This document shows positions 1 to 9,840 of a stretch of 10,426 nt of DNA, in pieces. Both the position numbers and the translations under genes were made by a program. The notes under the pieces are model-generated. The model was not told where the DNA came from and did no database searches. It worked only from the letters and a program-made list of their open reading frames with translations. Each line of letters starts with the position of its first letter. Within the stretch, counting starts at the first letter, position 1. The DNA lies in NCBI GenBank assembly GCA_001953115.1, contig LSSL01003645.1, positions 1-10,426 of the forward strand, given 5' to 3'. The stretch comes from Smittium mucronatum. Lineage: Eukaryota; Kickxellomycota; Harpellomycetes; Harpellales; Legeriomycetaceae.

Positions 1-249
1 TTTTGTGGTCATCAAAAGTAAAAAATGACCGAACTGTAATAATTTTAAAAGTTGCTTTATTTTAATTTGTATAGAGTATGAGAAAAATTAATTAAAACAA
101 GCTGGGAAAAACTGAAAAATATCTATAGCTAAATATGTAAAATAAACTATATTTGGGAAAAATCACTGGAGTTCTGGGAAAAATAATAATAGATTTGGTA
201 TAAAAAATTTTGCTTTAGAAATAATTTGAAAATTATTTAAGAAGAAAAT

Positions 250-435
250 ATGTTACATGATAGGCTTGATAATTGGTTAAATTTCCCAACAAAAAAGCTT
301 TATTATTTAAAAAAAATGATCAATTTCTATGAAAAAAAGGTTCTGCTGGTGCGAAAAAGGCATTATTGTTATGGAAAAAAGGCTCTTCTGGTGCGAAAAA
401 GGCATTATTGTTATGAAAAAAAGAGTTTATTGTAA
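250..435 (+). CDS. Hypothetical 61-codon frame made largely of the repeat
   Basis: An ATG-started frame of 61 codons ends in TAA at 433-435. I do not recognise it. Residues 1-14 are non-repetitive (Trp at 9, Pro at 13). From residue 15 it is Lys-rich, and from residue 28 it consists of two 14-residue repeats differing only where the 42-base DNA copies differ, plus the start of a third. There is no Shine-Dalgarno motif before the ATG. The same heptad pattern continues in this frame past the stop, so if it was ever a gene this is a fragment of a longer one. Its length is within what chance gives here, and the repeat lengthens open frames artificially. It is probably not a translated gene today. 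Confidence 0.15.
   Translation: MLHDRLDNWLNFPTKKLYYLKKMINFYEKKVLLVRKRHYCYGKKALLVRKRHYCYEKKSLL
329..412 (+). repeat. Two 42-base tandem copies (core of the array)
   Basis: Copy 1 is 329-370 and copy 2 is 371-412; they differ at three of 42 positions (4th, 13th and 17th) with no gap. A third copy starts at 413 but keeps only about its first ten bases. Each copy is a dimer of two 21-base units, one ending CTGGTG and the other ATTATTGTT. Such similarity next to much more diverged units points to a recent local duplication or conversion inside an old array. It is also locally richer in G+C than its surroundings, with G well above C on this strand. Confidence 0.92.
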
Positions 436-639
436 ATAAAAATAAGTTCTATTTTTTATAAATAAACTTTCTATTCAAATGAAAAAAATTTCTATTATTA
501 TGAAAAAAAGTTCAATTGTTTTGGAAAAAAGATTATTTTTCTAAACAAATAATTCGATTGGTTTGAATAAAAACTTTCTTTCTTTAAAAAAATATTTACA
601 TAGATTAGGAAAACTCTGTAAATTAATATTTAAAATGTA

Positions 640-1040
640 ATCCAATTCGCTTTAAATACCTTAAGTTTGCAATTGATCGGGGAACTTGACTTTTGCGGAC
701 TTTTCTTTTCAGAAATTTTTTTAAATCCAGATTTGAAAGGGTTATAAAATAAATTGGTCAAACAAAATATTAAGATTTTATTAATATATTCGGGGGCATC
801 TTTTTTTAATTTGAGTGGTTTTACTTTAAATGGTATGTGGTTACTATAAAATATCAAATAATAATGCTACAAATTTTGGGATTGAATTGCATCAGCGTTA
901 AATAAAAATCCCGCCTCAGAAAATGTAGAATTTTTTATGTAAAGTGATTCAGCACTAAGTCTAGAAATTTTATACAATATTTGTAGTTATAAATATGTTC
1001 TATCGTAATTTACAGTTAAATTGACATAAACTGTCCAGAA
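640..1040. other. Non-repetitive island inside the repeat region, no gene found
   Basis: The 21-base pattern is lost here and G+C rises (about a third of 661-720). In the frame starting at base 1 there are stop-free runs of about 37 and 33 codons (634-744 and 748-846), followed by shorter runs, with TAA and TGA between them. G is only slightly biased to first codon positions in 661-1020 (hand count 24, 17 and 16). This could be the worn remainder of a gene whose flanks carried the repeat, or ordinary spacer. No motif or family is recognisable, and no start with a ribosome site is seen. Confidence 0.25.
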
Positions 1041-1068
1041 AGTGCAATTTTTTCGCAAAATAATATTG

Positions 1069-1173
1069 GACTAATAAAATTCTATTTTTGACAAATATTA
1101 ACAGTTTATAATTAAGTCCTATAACTTTTTTCGAGAAAAAAATACATTCTTGACCAAAAAGATTTATTATTTA
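1069..1173 (+). repeat. Five further 21-base units, related to the left block
   Basis: Five consecutive 21-base units start at 1069, 1090, 1111, 1132 and 1153. The unit at 1153-1173 matches the left-block unit at 289-309 at 19 of 21 positions, the best evidence that both blocks are one family. They also share reading frame and register: 1153 lies 32 whole units after 481. In that frame the last two units read as REKNTFL and TKKIYYL, the same charged-then-hydrophobic pattern. The first units are weak and hold TAA codons, so the left boundary is uncertain. Confidence 0.45.
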
Positions 1174-1248
1174 TACAGTAATATTAATCAACAATGTGGT
1201 TATTTCAGGCCTATATTTTCTCATATAAATCATTATTTATAGCTTTGG

Positions 1249-1332
1249 TCAAGCAAAAAAGCACTCTCTGTCAAATAATCAGCCATTTTATTTGATTAAA
1301 AATAGTTTTTGGCCAAATAAAAATCTTATCCT
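1249..1332 (+). repeat. Four weak 21-base units, right end of the array
   Basis: Units starting at 1249, 1270, 1291 and 1312 again place an A-rich segment before a T- or pyrimidine-rich one. Three carry AAATAA or ATTAA-type segments at the same offset. They are in the same reading frame as the earlier blocks but in a different 21-base register, so an indel of a multiple of three, or an independent origin, is needed. Identity between units is low; this is a pattern call rather than an alignment call. Confidence 0.3.
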
Positions 1333-4300
1333 ATAATTTTTCACTTAAATCTTAATTTGGTTTTATTAAATAAATCTTCAATTAGATATGGATAAAGTAT
1401 ATTAGATTTGCGCAAAAAAAACTTATATGAAGAAGTTTATAGCCAAAAGGGTTAATTCTACAAAGCAATTTAAAGTACAAAAAATAAAAAAATTATTTCA
1501 CTGGATAAAATATAAAAAATTTTTGATATCTATATATAAGGAGATATAAAATAAATCAAAGAGTGAATATGTGAATATGAATCATTAAAAAACGACCTAA
1601 TAAATGACTTATTATAGACATTTTCAAGTTGAACGAAAATTATATACTTCTTAAATTTGTTTTTAAATTACGTTCAAAAGGATAAACAAGGTGTAGAATC
1701 TAACTAATACATATATATATATTATAATTATGATAAATATCTAAGAATGATTTTATATTTTATATTTAAAATTTAAACTATGCGTATTAAAAAAAAATGA
1801 GTAAACTATATTAATATACATTTTTTACTAAGAAACTTTATAAAAATAATTTATTTATAGATATAAGATATTTTTATAAAATAATATCACGGAAGATGGC
1901 TTATACTAGTGATTATTTTATATTTTTTTAAAACCAATTGTTCAGGTATTCTTTTTTGGAACATTTTGTAGAATTTTTAAACTATTATCATACAATGATA
2001 AATAATTTAAGTATTATATTGAAGATCAATTTTTATATTAGAGAAATTATAGTAATTCTTCACTTATAATGATGTAGATGACAATTAAAAACAATATCTC
2101 CTGATATATGTTAAAACCCGATAATATTTATTTTTTAATGTATCCAATTCGTTAAAACTGGCTAATTAGGAAATTTGCGGTTTTTTTTAATAATTGATCG
2201 TTTAATTGTGAATTCATTCGCAATTTTTTAATCAAATTCTCTAATTTTATATATTCTTACGTATTATTTAATAGGTCATAAATTCAATTAAAAATGTAAA
2301 AATTCTTAATAAAACCCCATATTAATTAATAGGAATATTCATAAATAAATAGGAAAAAAAAAAAAGAAACTCAAAAGTTTTGGTTTTTGATGAGAAACTA
2401 TGTTACAGTTAAAATGATTTATATTTTCATTATGTATATATATCCTCAATATTTCTTGTCTTATTTTTCCAGTTTTTTCAATCAAAATCATGATTCATCG
2501 GAATATTATCCCAGAACTTTTTGAATGCAACATGACTTGATTTCAATAAATATATTTGCATATAACTTATAAATTTATCATGATTTCTATCAAAAATGAT
2601 GATGTAGAGTAAAATAAATACTATGTAAAATTTAGATGATATTTTGATATGATTATAATTATAATAAAGGTCTTACTCCCCCATGATAATAAAAAATATG
2701 TTTTTAGCTTTATAGTTGTAATTTAGTGGTATCACTTTTAAAAAATTTCTAGAAATTTAGATTATATATAAATAGGATTTCTATTAATTAATATGTCGGC
2801 TGTTTCAAAATTGCTGGTATAATAATATATTGTAAATCGCATTATTAATTTTTTTGGTTTTATAACGAAAGAGGTACTCATCGAATTGAAAACAGCCCTA
2901 TTAAATATTCACTAGGATCTAAAACCATAATAATAATTCTTTACAAATTAAATGATTTTAAAACCTTATTGGCTTTTTTTGACGAAATAAATAACTAATT
3001 AGCGAATAGCTCTGTTGAAAAAAATTTCTGCGCATTTCATGATATAAAGGATAAATAATTTATAATTTCAGCCTAAATCATTATGAATACATAATTAAGG
3101 TAATTTCTCTATTATATTCAGAATAGAATATTAAGTATAGAAATGTATCGATAAGACAAGAATTTTTAATTAGGTATTTAGTAAATGAAACGAGAAAAAA
3201 ATTAAAAATATTTACTCAAATTTTTATAATTCCTTTTCTCTCTTATATAATCCTATCAACATCCAGTTTAACAAAGAGAAAAAATATTTTTACTGGTTAC
3301 TTTAATTTGAACAAGTTTCATAGATATTTATGTATCTTTTTTCACAATTTATTGATCACCATAAAATTTTAAAATAACTATTAGGCAGCATGATAACATG
3401 TTATGGTAATTATCGATTTAAGCGAATATGTTCTGAAAAAAAATAAGCAAAAAAAAATCCATATAAAAATATTTCATATTTAAGGGTTATTCACTGCTAT
3501 TTTAATAAATGGAAAAAATTGGGATAATAAATTTGGGAGTAATGAGTAAATTTTTATATCTTTCTTAGGATATTATTAAAAAAGTTCCAAAAAATTACAC
3601 AATTCGGGATTGTTCGTGTAAAAATAATATTTTTTTTAGAATATATAATCTAATTTCCAAAAATTATACCTAAAATTTATCATTTTACTAAGATTTTTTT
3701 TCATATATTTAGAGGTTATAAAAATATAAATACAAAACATATCTAAAAATAATGACTTATTCAATTTTTCAAGAATCTCTCAGTATATAATAAGTTTATT
3801 GAAATTTTTAGAAAGGCTAAAAACCAAATTAAACTTATATTTAGTCAAAACCACCTATTATAATCTAAATATAAAATTTACAAGGTTGGATTTTTGATTA
3901 ATTAATTGATTATTAATTATTATATATTTTGATAAGAGATATTAATATATTTCATTTACTAATACAATAATATCTAAATGGTGTGATGTATGATTAAAAT
4001 ACCCGTAGTTGTTTGCTTTAGGATTTATGAAAATGTATTAAATATCTTAAATATTTGAATGAATATTCAAAATAAAATATCTGAAAATGTAATTTTAATT
4101 GTATTATTAGTCGAAAACTCGATTATCTTCTCTCTCAGCCTTTTTAATGCTTTAAATAATTATTTATAAACTACGAAAACACAATATGTTATTAAATATA
4201 TCCTTATGAATTTCCCTTGGTAATGAGTTCTTAAAAATAATAATAAAACATTAATACTGTAAACTTATGTTTCGATACATATTTTCCCAAAAACTGATGC

Positions 4301-5363
4301 AAAACTATTGTAAAACAGTTAATATATTTTTACACGCATGTTCAAATTTATTCTCATTGGAAAATTTCGAGATTTATCATTCATATGCATTAAAAATCTT
4401 TTTGTAAATAATAATGTGTAAAGTAAGTAAATAAATGTATAAGTAATCAATAATAAATGTGTATATTTATCATAGACAAATGAAATCTGTAAAAAAATAT
4501 CCTAAGATTATGGATATTTTACTGTATGTCTTATGATTTGTCAGTTTGGTTAATTTTATTTATACAGTGTTTAATAATTCTGTATGTGACTGTGCAGCTC
4601 ACTTTACCTAGTCTTTCAATTAAAAATTATTGAAATTCAATAAAATTAAAGCTCATGAATGCTTCATATAGATATCAAAAAAATATATATATATTTATTC
4701 AGCATTTATAGCAAGTATCTTTACATATTACTATTATTGTTTTAAAACATAAAATTTAAATCTTAAAATTTAATACCCAATAAGATTTATTCAAGTAAGA
4801 TCTTTAATTAATCTGAATTCAAATGAATGAATTAAATCAAGAGTTGGCAAGAAATTATATTAGTTAGATTAATTTAGCAAAAAATGCAAATCGAAAAAAA
4901 AGTAGAATTTTTAACAATTATCGAAACATCAAAATCCGCAAAAAATAAAATCACTTAAAATGATGATTTTATGTACATTAAAATATTTAAAATTTACATA
5001 AAACGTTCATATTTAGAATTATTATTTGAAGCCTATATGTGCTTAAAAATTATCAATAAATTCTATAAAGTAAATTTTATTATTTTTTAGAACACAGTAT
5101 GGAATTTTTTGTATTTATATGAAAATATTAAACGATCTTTCATTTATTTAGAATTTTAAGAATTTTTAGTTAGAAAAACCTCAATTTAATAATTTTAAAG
5201 TACTCCGATAACATTAAATTTTTATTAAAAACATATTTAATCTTTATTTAATTTTTGTATATAAAAAAAAAAATCTTTATTTATTGATTTAGTATTTATT
5301 TGTTTGTTTTTCTTAGATTTTTTTCGAGCTTTACGATTGTAATATAAAAAATGCATAGCTATT
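1333..5363. other. Long AT-rich stretch without a detectable gene
   Basis: No ATG-started frame here reaches 60 codons on either strand, and none of the short ones resembles a known family. In 2401-2760, G counts by codon position are flat on the + strand (11, 12 and 15), as are C counts, which report on the - strand (10, 15 and 14). Contents worth naming are (AT)6 runs at 1711-1722 and 4683-4694, an A12 run at 2354-2365, a 12-base perfect palindrome (ATAACATGTTAT) at 3393-3404, a weak 9-base-pair stem at 4945-4972, and a G+C-richer patch at 4581-4613. A Shine-Dalgarno-like AAGGAG at 1538-1543 has no ATG at a usable distance. Confidence 0.6.
2354..2365 (+). repeat. A12 homopolymer tract
   Basis: Twelve consecutive A residues. 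Apart from the T16 tract near 9040 it is the longest run I noticed. No target-site duplication or element body is visible beside it, so nothing supports reading it as a retroposon tail. Confidence 0.85.
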
Positions 5364-5393
5364 AAGGAGTGAGTAATGAAAATATTGTTTTAG
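5364..5393 (+). promoter_or_regulatory. Shine-Dalgarno-like site before a five-codon frame
   Basis: AAGGAG at 5364-5369 is followed by six bases and an ATG at 5376-5378, the spacing expected for a bacterial ribosome binding site. The frame ends after five codons (MKILF, then TAG at 5391-5393). Past the TAG the same frame continues with a Lys/Arg-rich stretch, then a hydrophobic one, broken by TAG at 5430 and 5478. That would suit the start of a decayed membrane or exported protein, but the continuation is short and unrecognised. One such ideal site by chance in 10 kb is possible, so this is a candidate remnant only. Confidence 0.25.
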
Positions 5394-8240
5394 AAACGCA
5401 AAAAAAAAGTTTATAAAATGAGAATCTATTTTTTAATTCAGTTATAGTTGTATTTGGAGTTTATTTTACTTTTTAAAACAAGCTTTAAATATTAGCTAGT
5501 TTCTTCTTGTTTTAGCTTCTGTGAATAGGTGTTATATATACAAACTAGATCCCATATTGTATCTTAAATTTTTAAATAACATCAATAATTAGTTTGGACA
5601 GCCACTGTTTGTGGAATAAAATTAGGATCGTCTTTTTTTATTTTAATTTTAATTTTTTTTGTCAGTTTACCCTTTAGAGGTAATCTTTCTAGCTTTACTC
5701 AAACATATATGACTACAGCTTAAATAACCAAAAAGACGGATTTTCTCTAAATTAAATGTAAGCAAAAAAATAATAATAAAATTATGGTATTAATATTAAT
5801 AGATTGTGGAAATTTATGAGGTAAAAATTATAGAATAACTTCATGTTTATTTAGTTTTTTAAATTTCATAAAACTAAGGTTAAAGGTCATAGGAAAAGAG
5901 AAATAGTATGATTTAACTTATTTTTTTATTTTTCAGGGTTTATTTCCGATTAATATAGACATTTGGACTTTATGAATATATTGAACAAAAATAAAAATCT
6001 AACAAAATAATAGAAAATTTTTATAATTTTTGATCTAGAATACTTTTATGATTTTTATTTTTTAGTTTAGTTAATTAATATTTAATTATCATAAAATTTG
6101 ATATTTGATAATAGAAAAATAAAAAAAAAGAATTATTCTATAAGAATATATCGGAAAATCTCATATAATGAAATATAATCCAAAAACAATCTTAATGTTA
6201 AAGAAATAATTCTTTAATAAAGATCAATATTAAAAAAACATGTTTTATTGATAAAAATTAAAATTAAAGGCTAGCAACACATTCTCACACTACATGAATT
6301 AAATTTTTTGCTTAACAAAGTAGAAATATCAAGCTAATAATAATTTAATATGAATACAAAAAATAAAAAAAATAGTATTGCTTGCATTAGAAATATAATT
6401 ACTATGTAACAATCCCTGAAAAAAATATGAAAAATATGAAAAATAAAAACTCTATAAAAACTAGATAAAAAATTCAAAATAAATACTCATTGATATATTT
6501 ATAAGAGGTTAGCGTGATTATAAATAGTTATAAGTACTTTAAAAAAATAAATGAAATTTACTATGTTCTATTGTACTATATTATATTATATATAAAACTC
6601 ATTGATACAGTATAAATAAAAATATTTAAATTTAAAGCGGTTTATAATGAAAATTTAAAAATTTAAATTAATAAGATTTTGAAGAATACTTATTTTATTG
6701 AATAAATTTAAAAAATAAGAAAATGGAATCTTATTTAAAAAAAATTAATAATTCAGAAAAATCTAAAAAAATAAAAACTGATACATTCAATGAAATAAAT
6801 TATTCTGAGTAATTATTGAGAATTGATTCTGAAGATCCTGAATCATTTTCAATTTTTTCATAATAAACCAATTACAAAAATATTAAAAAGAAGTAAAGAG
6901 AAAAACAAGTAAATTTCAAGTCATTAATTATATTTATTTATAAAAAATTGACAACACAATATTCTACAATAAAAAAATGTATATACTTCAGCAATGATTG
7001 AAAATTCGATAAACTGATTGTTTACAATTAATCCATTTAAAATAGCTTTTTTCAGAAAAAGTAGAATATAGCCTAAAATATAATCCAATACGAATTTTTT
7101 TTTTAATATTATCTATAATTCGTTTTCGAGCATGTATATATTTGAAAAAAAATTTAAGCTAGTTAAAGTAATTCTTATATTGAAGTCATGAAGTTGAATT
7201 TTTTAATTTATTAATTCTTAAATTAAATTAGATAGTTTTTTCAGTATTTATAAAACTATTTACATCTTTTATCCAATTAGATTTATATTATGTTAGCTTA
7301 TTTGGAAATATTTTCTTTTCTTATAATTTGAGAGTTTAGTTGAATTTTAAATTGTAAATATTCATGATAAACTTAATGAAGTTCTTTGATTATAAGTAGC
7401 TCAATATTTGAATCATTGGATTATTTATTTTCAGAATTATGTTATAAATGAATAAATATAAATGTTTAATTATTCATTAAAATATTTAATAAATAAAACA
7501 TTGCATAAGTTCCCAAATGATATATATGAAATTGATTATTAAATAATATTTTATATCATCATTTTTAAAAATAAAATAATTTCTATGAAAATAAATAAGA
7601 TGTGTCATACATCATTTTAGAATTAGTATGTATATATACAATATTATTTTTAAAATTTTTCCTTATTTTTTTGTACTATATCAAGAATTTTTTCTATACC
7701 TATTTCACTTTTGCATAAAATAATTTGTAAATTTTTCAGTTAGTTAAATAATGATTAACTCCCCTGTTTAGTTCAAAAATTTTAGATCTTGAGTTTTATT
7801 ATTCACGGAAGTTAGTTTTTTATCTTTTATTTCACGAAATTTCATATTTTATACTCATATTTGAATTTTTTTTAATAGAACATTTTTATATTTTCATATT
7901 TGATTATAAAAATATTAGAGATATTTATTGTATGAATTTTTTCAATTTTTAACATTTTTCAAATTTATTTTATTTAAAATAGTTTTAAATCGTAAATTTT
8001 AATAGTTTAATTTTTAAATGTATTATGATTTATATTACTTTATCATTAAATTTTATTAATTGTATTTCCAATATACCTATTTTTCTTAGGTAACCTATGC
8101 GAATATAGCAGGAAATAAGATTTTTGAATTAATATGCAATATATTATTAACTTAAGGGCAATTTTAAATTACTATTTTAAAATAGTTACAGGAAATTTTT
8201 ATTTTTTTAAATAAACTTTTTTTATAAAACCAATATTATT

Positions 8241-8268
8241 TTTTCGAAATCATCGATATTTTCGAAAT
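8241..8268. repeat. Ten-base direct repeat with a palindromic centre
   Basis: TTTTCGAAAT occurs at 8241-8250 and again at 8259-8268, an offset of 18 bases. Each copy has the palindrome TTTCGAAA less one base at its core, and ATCGAT lies between them. It could be a paired protein-binding site, but no gene stands beside it to regulate, and AT-rich repeats of this length can occur by chance. Confidence 0.4.
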
Positions 8269-9031
8269 TTCATATGATCAATTAGCAAATACTTTCTAAT
8301 TTTTTTTGATAGTTTATAAATTCAAGACGTATTATATGCAATAATTCTGCAATCTAAATTTATCGATAGTTCTTATAGATTGTAGTAAACTAATTATTTT
8401 TAGCATAAATTTATTAATTGTCGATCGACTAAATTTTCAAATATATTCATTGAATTTTTGAACGGGTTTTCAAATATGAATATTAAGATTATTTTGAATG
8501 AAAATAGACTCAAACCATATAATTTGGAAAAAAAATTACTTAATTTAGTTTATTGACAAGTAAATTCATGTGATGCAATATGGTTTTCTGTTTGAACCTA
8601 GTAAAAAATTTGTCTATCATTGATAAGAAATCAAATCAATCTTCTGGGTATAAGATAATATTAGATACTTATAACTTTGCTCTTATTTTTTGTACAAAAC
8701 TGAGTTTCTTGCATACTAAATAATCCTTTTTATAAATGATATTTCTACAGATAAATCCAATTTAAAAATAGATTATTCATATTTTGCATTAAAAAATGAT
8801 TAATCTACTAATCAAGTCATTTTTTGTATACATAATCCACAAAAATAATTTTAAAATGCTAAATATATGTCGAGAAAAGAGTAACATCTTTGAAGGTAAA
8901 AACTAACTTAAAACAAACACTGTTTAAGACAACTTCATAATATCTTATTTATAAATATATCTCGATTCTAAAATCATCAAGTTTTTATTAATCATTTAAG
9001 TAAGACAGATATATGTATTATGTCTACTTGG

Positions 9032-9047
9032 TTTTTTTTTTTTTTTT
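9032..9047 (+). repeat. T16 homopolymer tract
   Basis: Sixteen consecutive T residues, the longest homopolymer I saw. As the reverse complement it would be an A16 run on the - strand, but no recognisable element precedes it on that strand. It is long for a bacterial genome, where such runs slip readily, and is a small hint toward eukaryotic DNA or relaxed selection. Confidence 0.85.
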
Positions 9048-9840
9048 AATTTACATCATGAAAATCCTAGCTCTAAAATATAACTATTTAAAAAGATCAA
9101 TCAAACGAGGCTATATAGTTACGACTTTAAATTAGATTTTAAACATTGTTTATATCATATAGAGCTTAATTTAAAAATATATGAAATATTTTTTTTCGTT
9201 TATAATTTAGGTCTTTAGTCTACATGATGCTAAGTGCTCAAGTTTGCTAAAAATTAATAAATAATATTTTGAATTTCAGCTATTATTCCAATTCAATATT
9301 AATTCTATAGGTAAAATCAAGACAGAATAAATTACGGAAATGAAAAAGGCACTAATGGTTTACCAGCGGTGAAATAATATATAAACCAATTAAATTTTAT
9401 ATCTTAGAAAAGCTTTGATTGACTAATAATCACGTGGTAAGTTATATATTTTGATATATCTCTGTAAGGATAGATTTCATAAATTTTTATAAGAATATTC
9501 AAATAGATAGAATTTTGTGAGATAGATGTCCTTTTATTTTTTTCAATATAATCAAGCAGTCTAAAAAATGAATTAATTATAATATAAGAGCAACACGCGT
9601 CAATTTTGATATATGAATTTTTAATCATACAATTATAATATATAAATTTATAAGCGCTAAAAATTACAAAAATGATTTAAGGAGATAATAATTCAGGCAA
9701 GGTCTAAATATTTTGATTTTACATGAATCGGAATGAACTTAAACCGTATATGCTATTTTTTAGTACAATAATTATCGAATGGCTAATACTCTCATATTCC
9801 CGAAAATTATTAGAACGATTTTCAAACTATTGTTTATATA

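Larger units (their letters stand above)
79..624 (+). repeat. Diverged 21-base-period tandem repeat array, left block
   Basis: Units about 21 bases long follow one another, each with an A-rich, G-edged first half and a T-rich second half. Seen directly: A-tracts at 332-338, 354-358, 375-380, 396-400 and 416-422, then 482-488, 503-509 and 525-530, spaced 20-22 bases. Further left, TGG codons at 154, 175 and 196 keep an exact 21-base step. From 289 the units stay in one register to 477, then slip by three bases and continue from 481 to about 624. The period is a multiple of three, so the frame starting at base 1 reads as heptapeptides: a charged triplet, usually with Lys at positions 2-3, then four hydrophobic or aromatic residues (for example EKKVLLV, GKKALLV, EKKFNCF). 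In-frame stops, mostly TAA, interrupt it after 432. It is either a decayed protein repeat or a minisatellite; A-tracts at this spacing should bend DNA. The ends, especially left of 289, are uncertain. Confidence 0.6.
5394..9840. other. Long AT-rich stretch without a detectable gene
   Basis: One ATG-started frame of 74 codons lies on the - strand at 9404-9628; it is unrecognised and lacks coding bias. Short coding-like islands are at 5589-5723 and 9315-9377 on the + strand. Other contents are a small 9-base tandem repeat (unit AAAAATATG, two full copies and a partial third) at 6421-6444, the direct repeat TTTTCGAAAT at 8241-8250 and 8259-8268, a 10-base palindrome at 8420-8429, a T16 tract at 9032-9047, and AAGGAG at 9679-9684 without a following ATG. 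Nothing else stands out. Confidence 0.55.

Noticed and set aside
1..65. Possible 3' end of an upstream gene, open from base 3 to a TAA at 63-65
   Set aside because: Twenty open codons at a window edge are expected by chance in one of six frames, and the residues match nothing I know.
630..857. 75-codon ATG-started frame on the - strand
   Set aside because: It is within the chance length range, has no Shine-Dalgarno motif and no recognisable motif, and lacks the first-position G excess of a gene. It lies opposite the slightly coding-like island described on the + strand.
1088..1111. Sigma-70-type promoter: TTGACA followed by TATAAT
   Set aside because: Both hexamers are present, but the spacer is about 13 bases instead of 16-18. 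Other TTGACA sites (1021, 6947 and 8554) lack a good -10 box at the right distance, and TATAAT-like words occur everywhere in this DNA.
1..2000. One long + strand reading frame if TAA, TAG and TGA were all read as sense codons
   Set aside because: Read through its stops, this frame looks protein-like at first sight (stops as Glu or Gln, TGA as Trp), as in some ciliates and trypanosomatids with reassigned stops. But stop codons are not depleted (about one in ten, as in random DNA), G by codon position is flat over 1-1380, and the other frames read just as convincingly. AT-rich random DNA gives this impression by itself.
3393..3404. 12-base palindrome ATAACATGTTAT as an operator
   Set aside because: It is perfect but almost all A-T, so palindromes of this length are expected by chance, and no gene is nearby.
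4945..4972. Stem-loop as a terminator
   Set aside because: Nine pairs, mostly A-T, with no T-run directly after it and no gene upstream.
9404..9628. 74-codon ATG-started frame on the - strand
   Set aside because: Counts of G by codon position are flat (7, 6 and 7), no ribosome site precedes it, and it resembles no family. I cannot exclude a small gene, but chance explains it.
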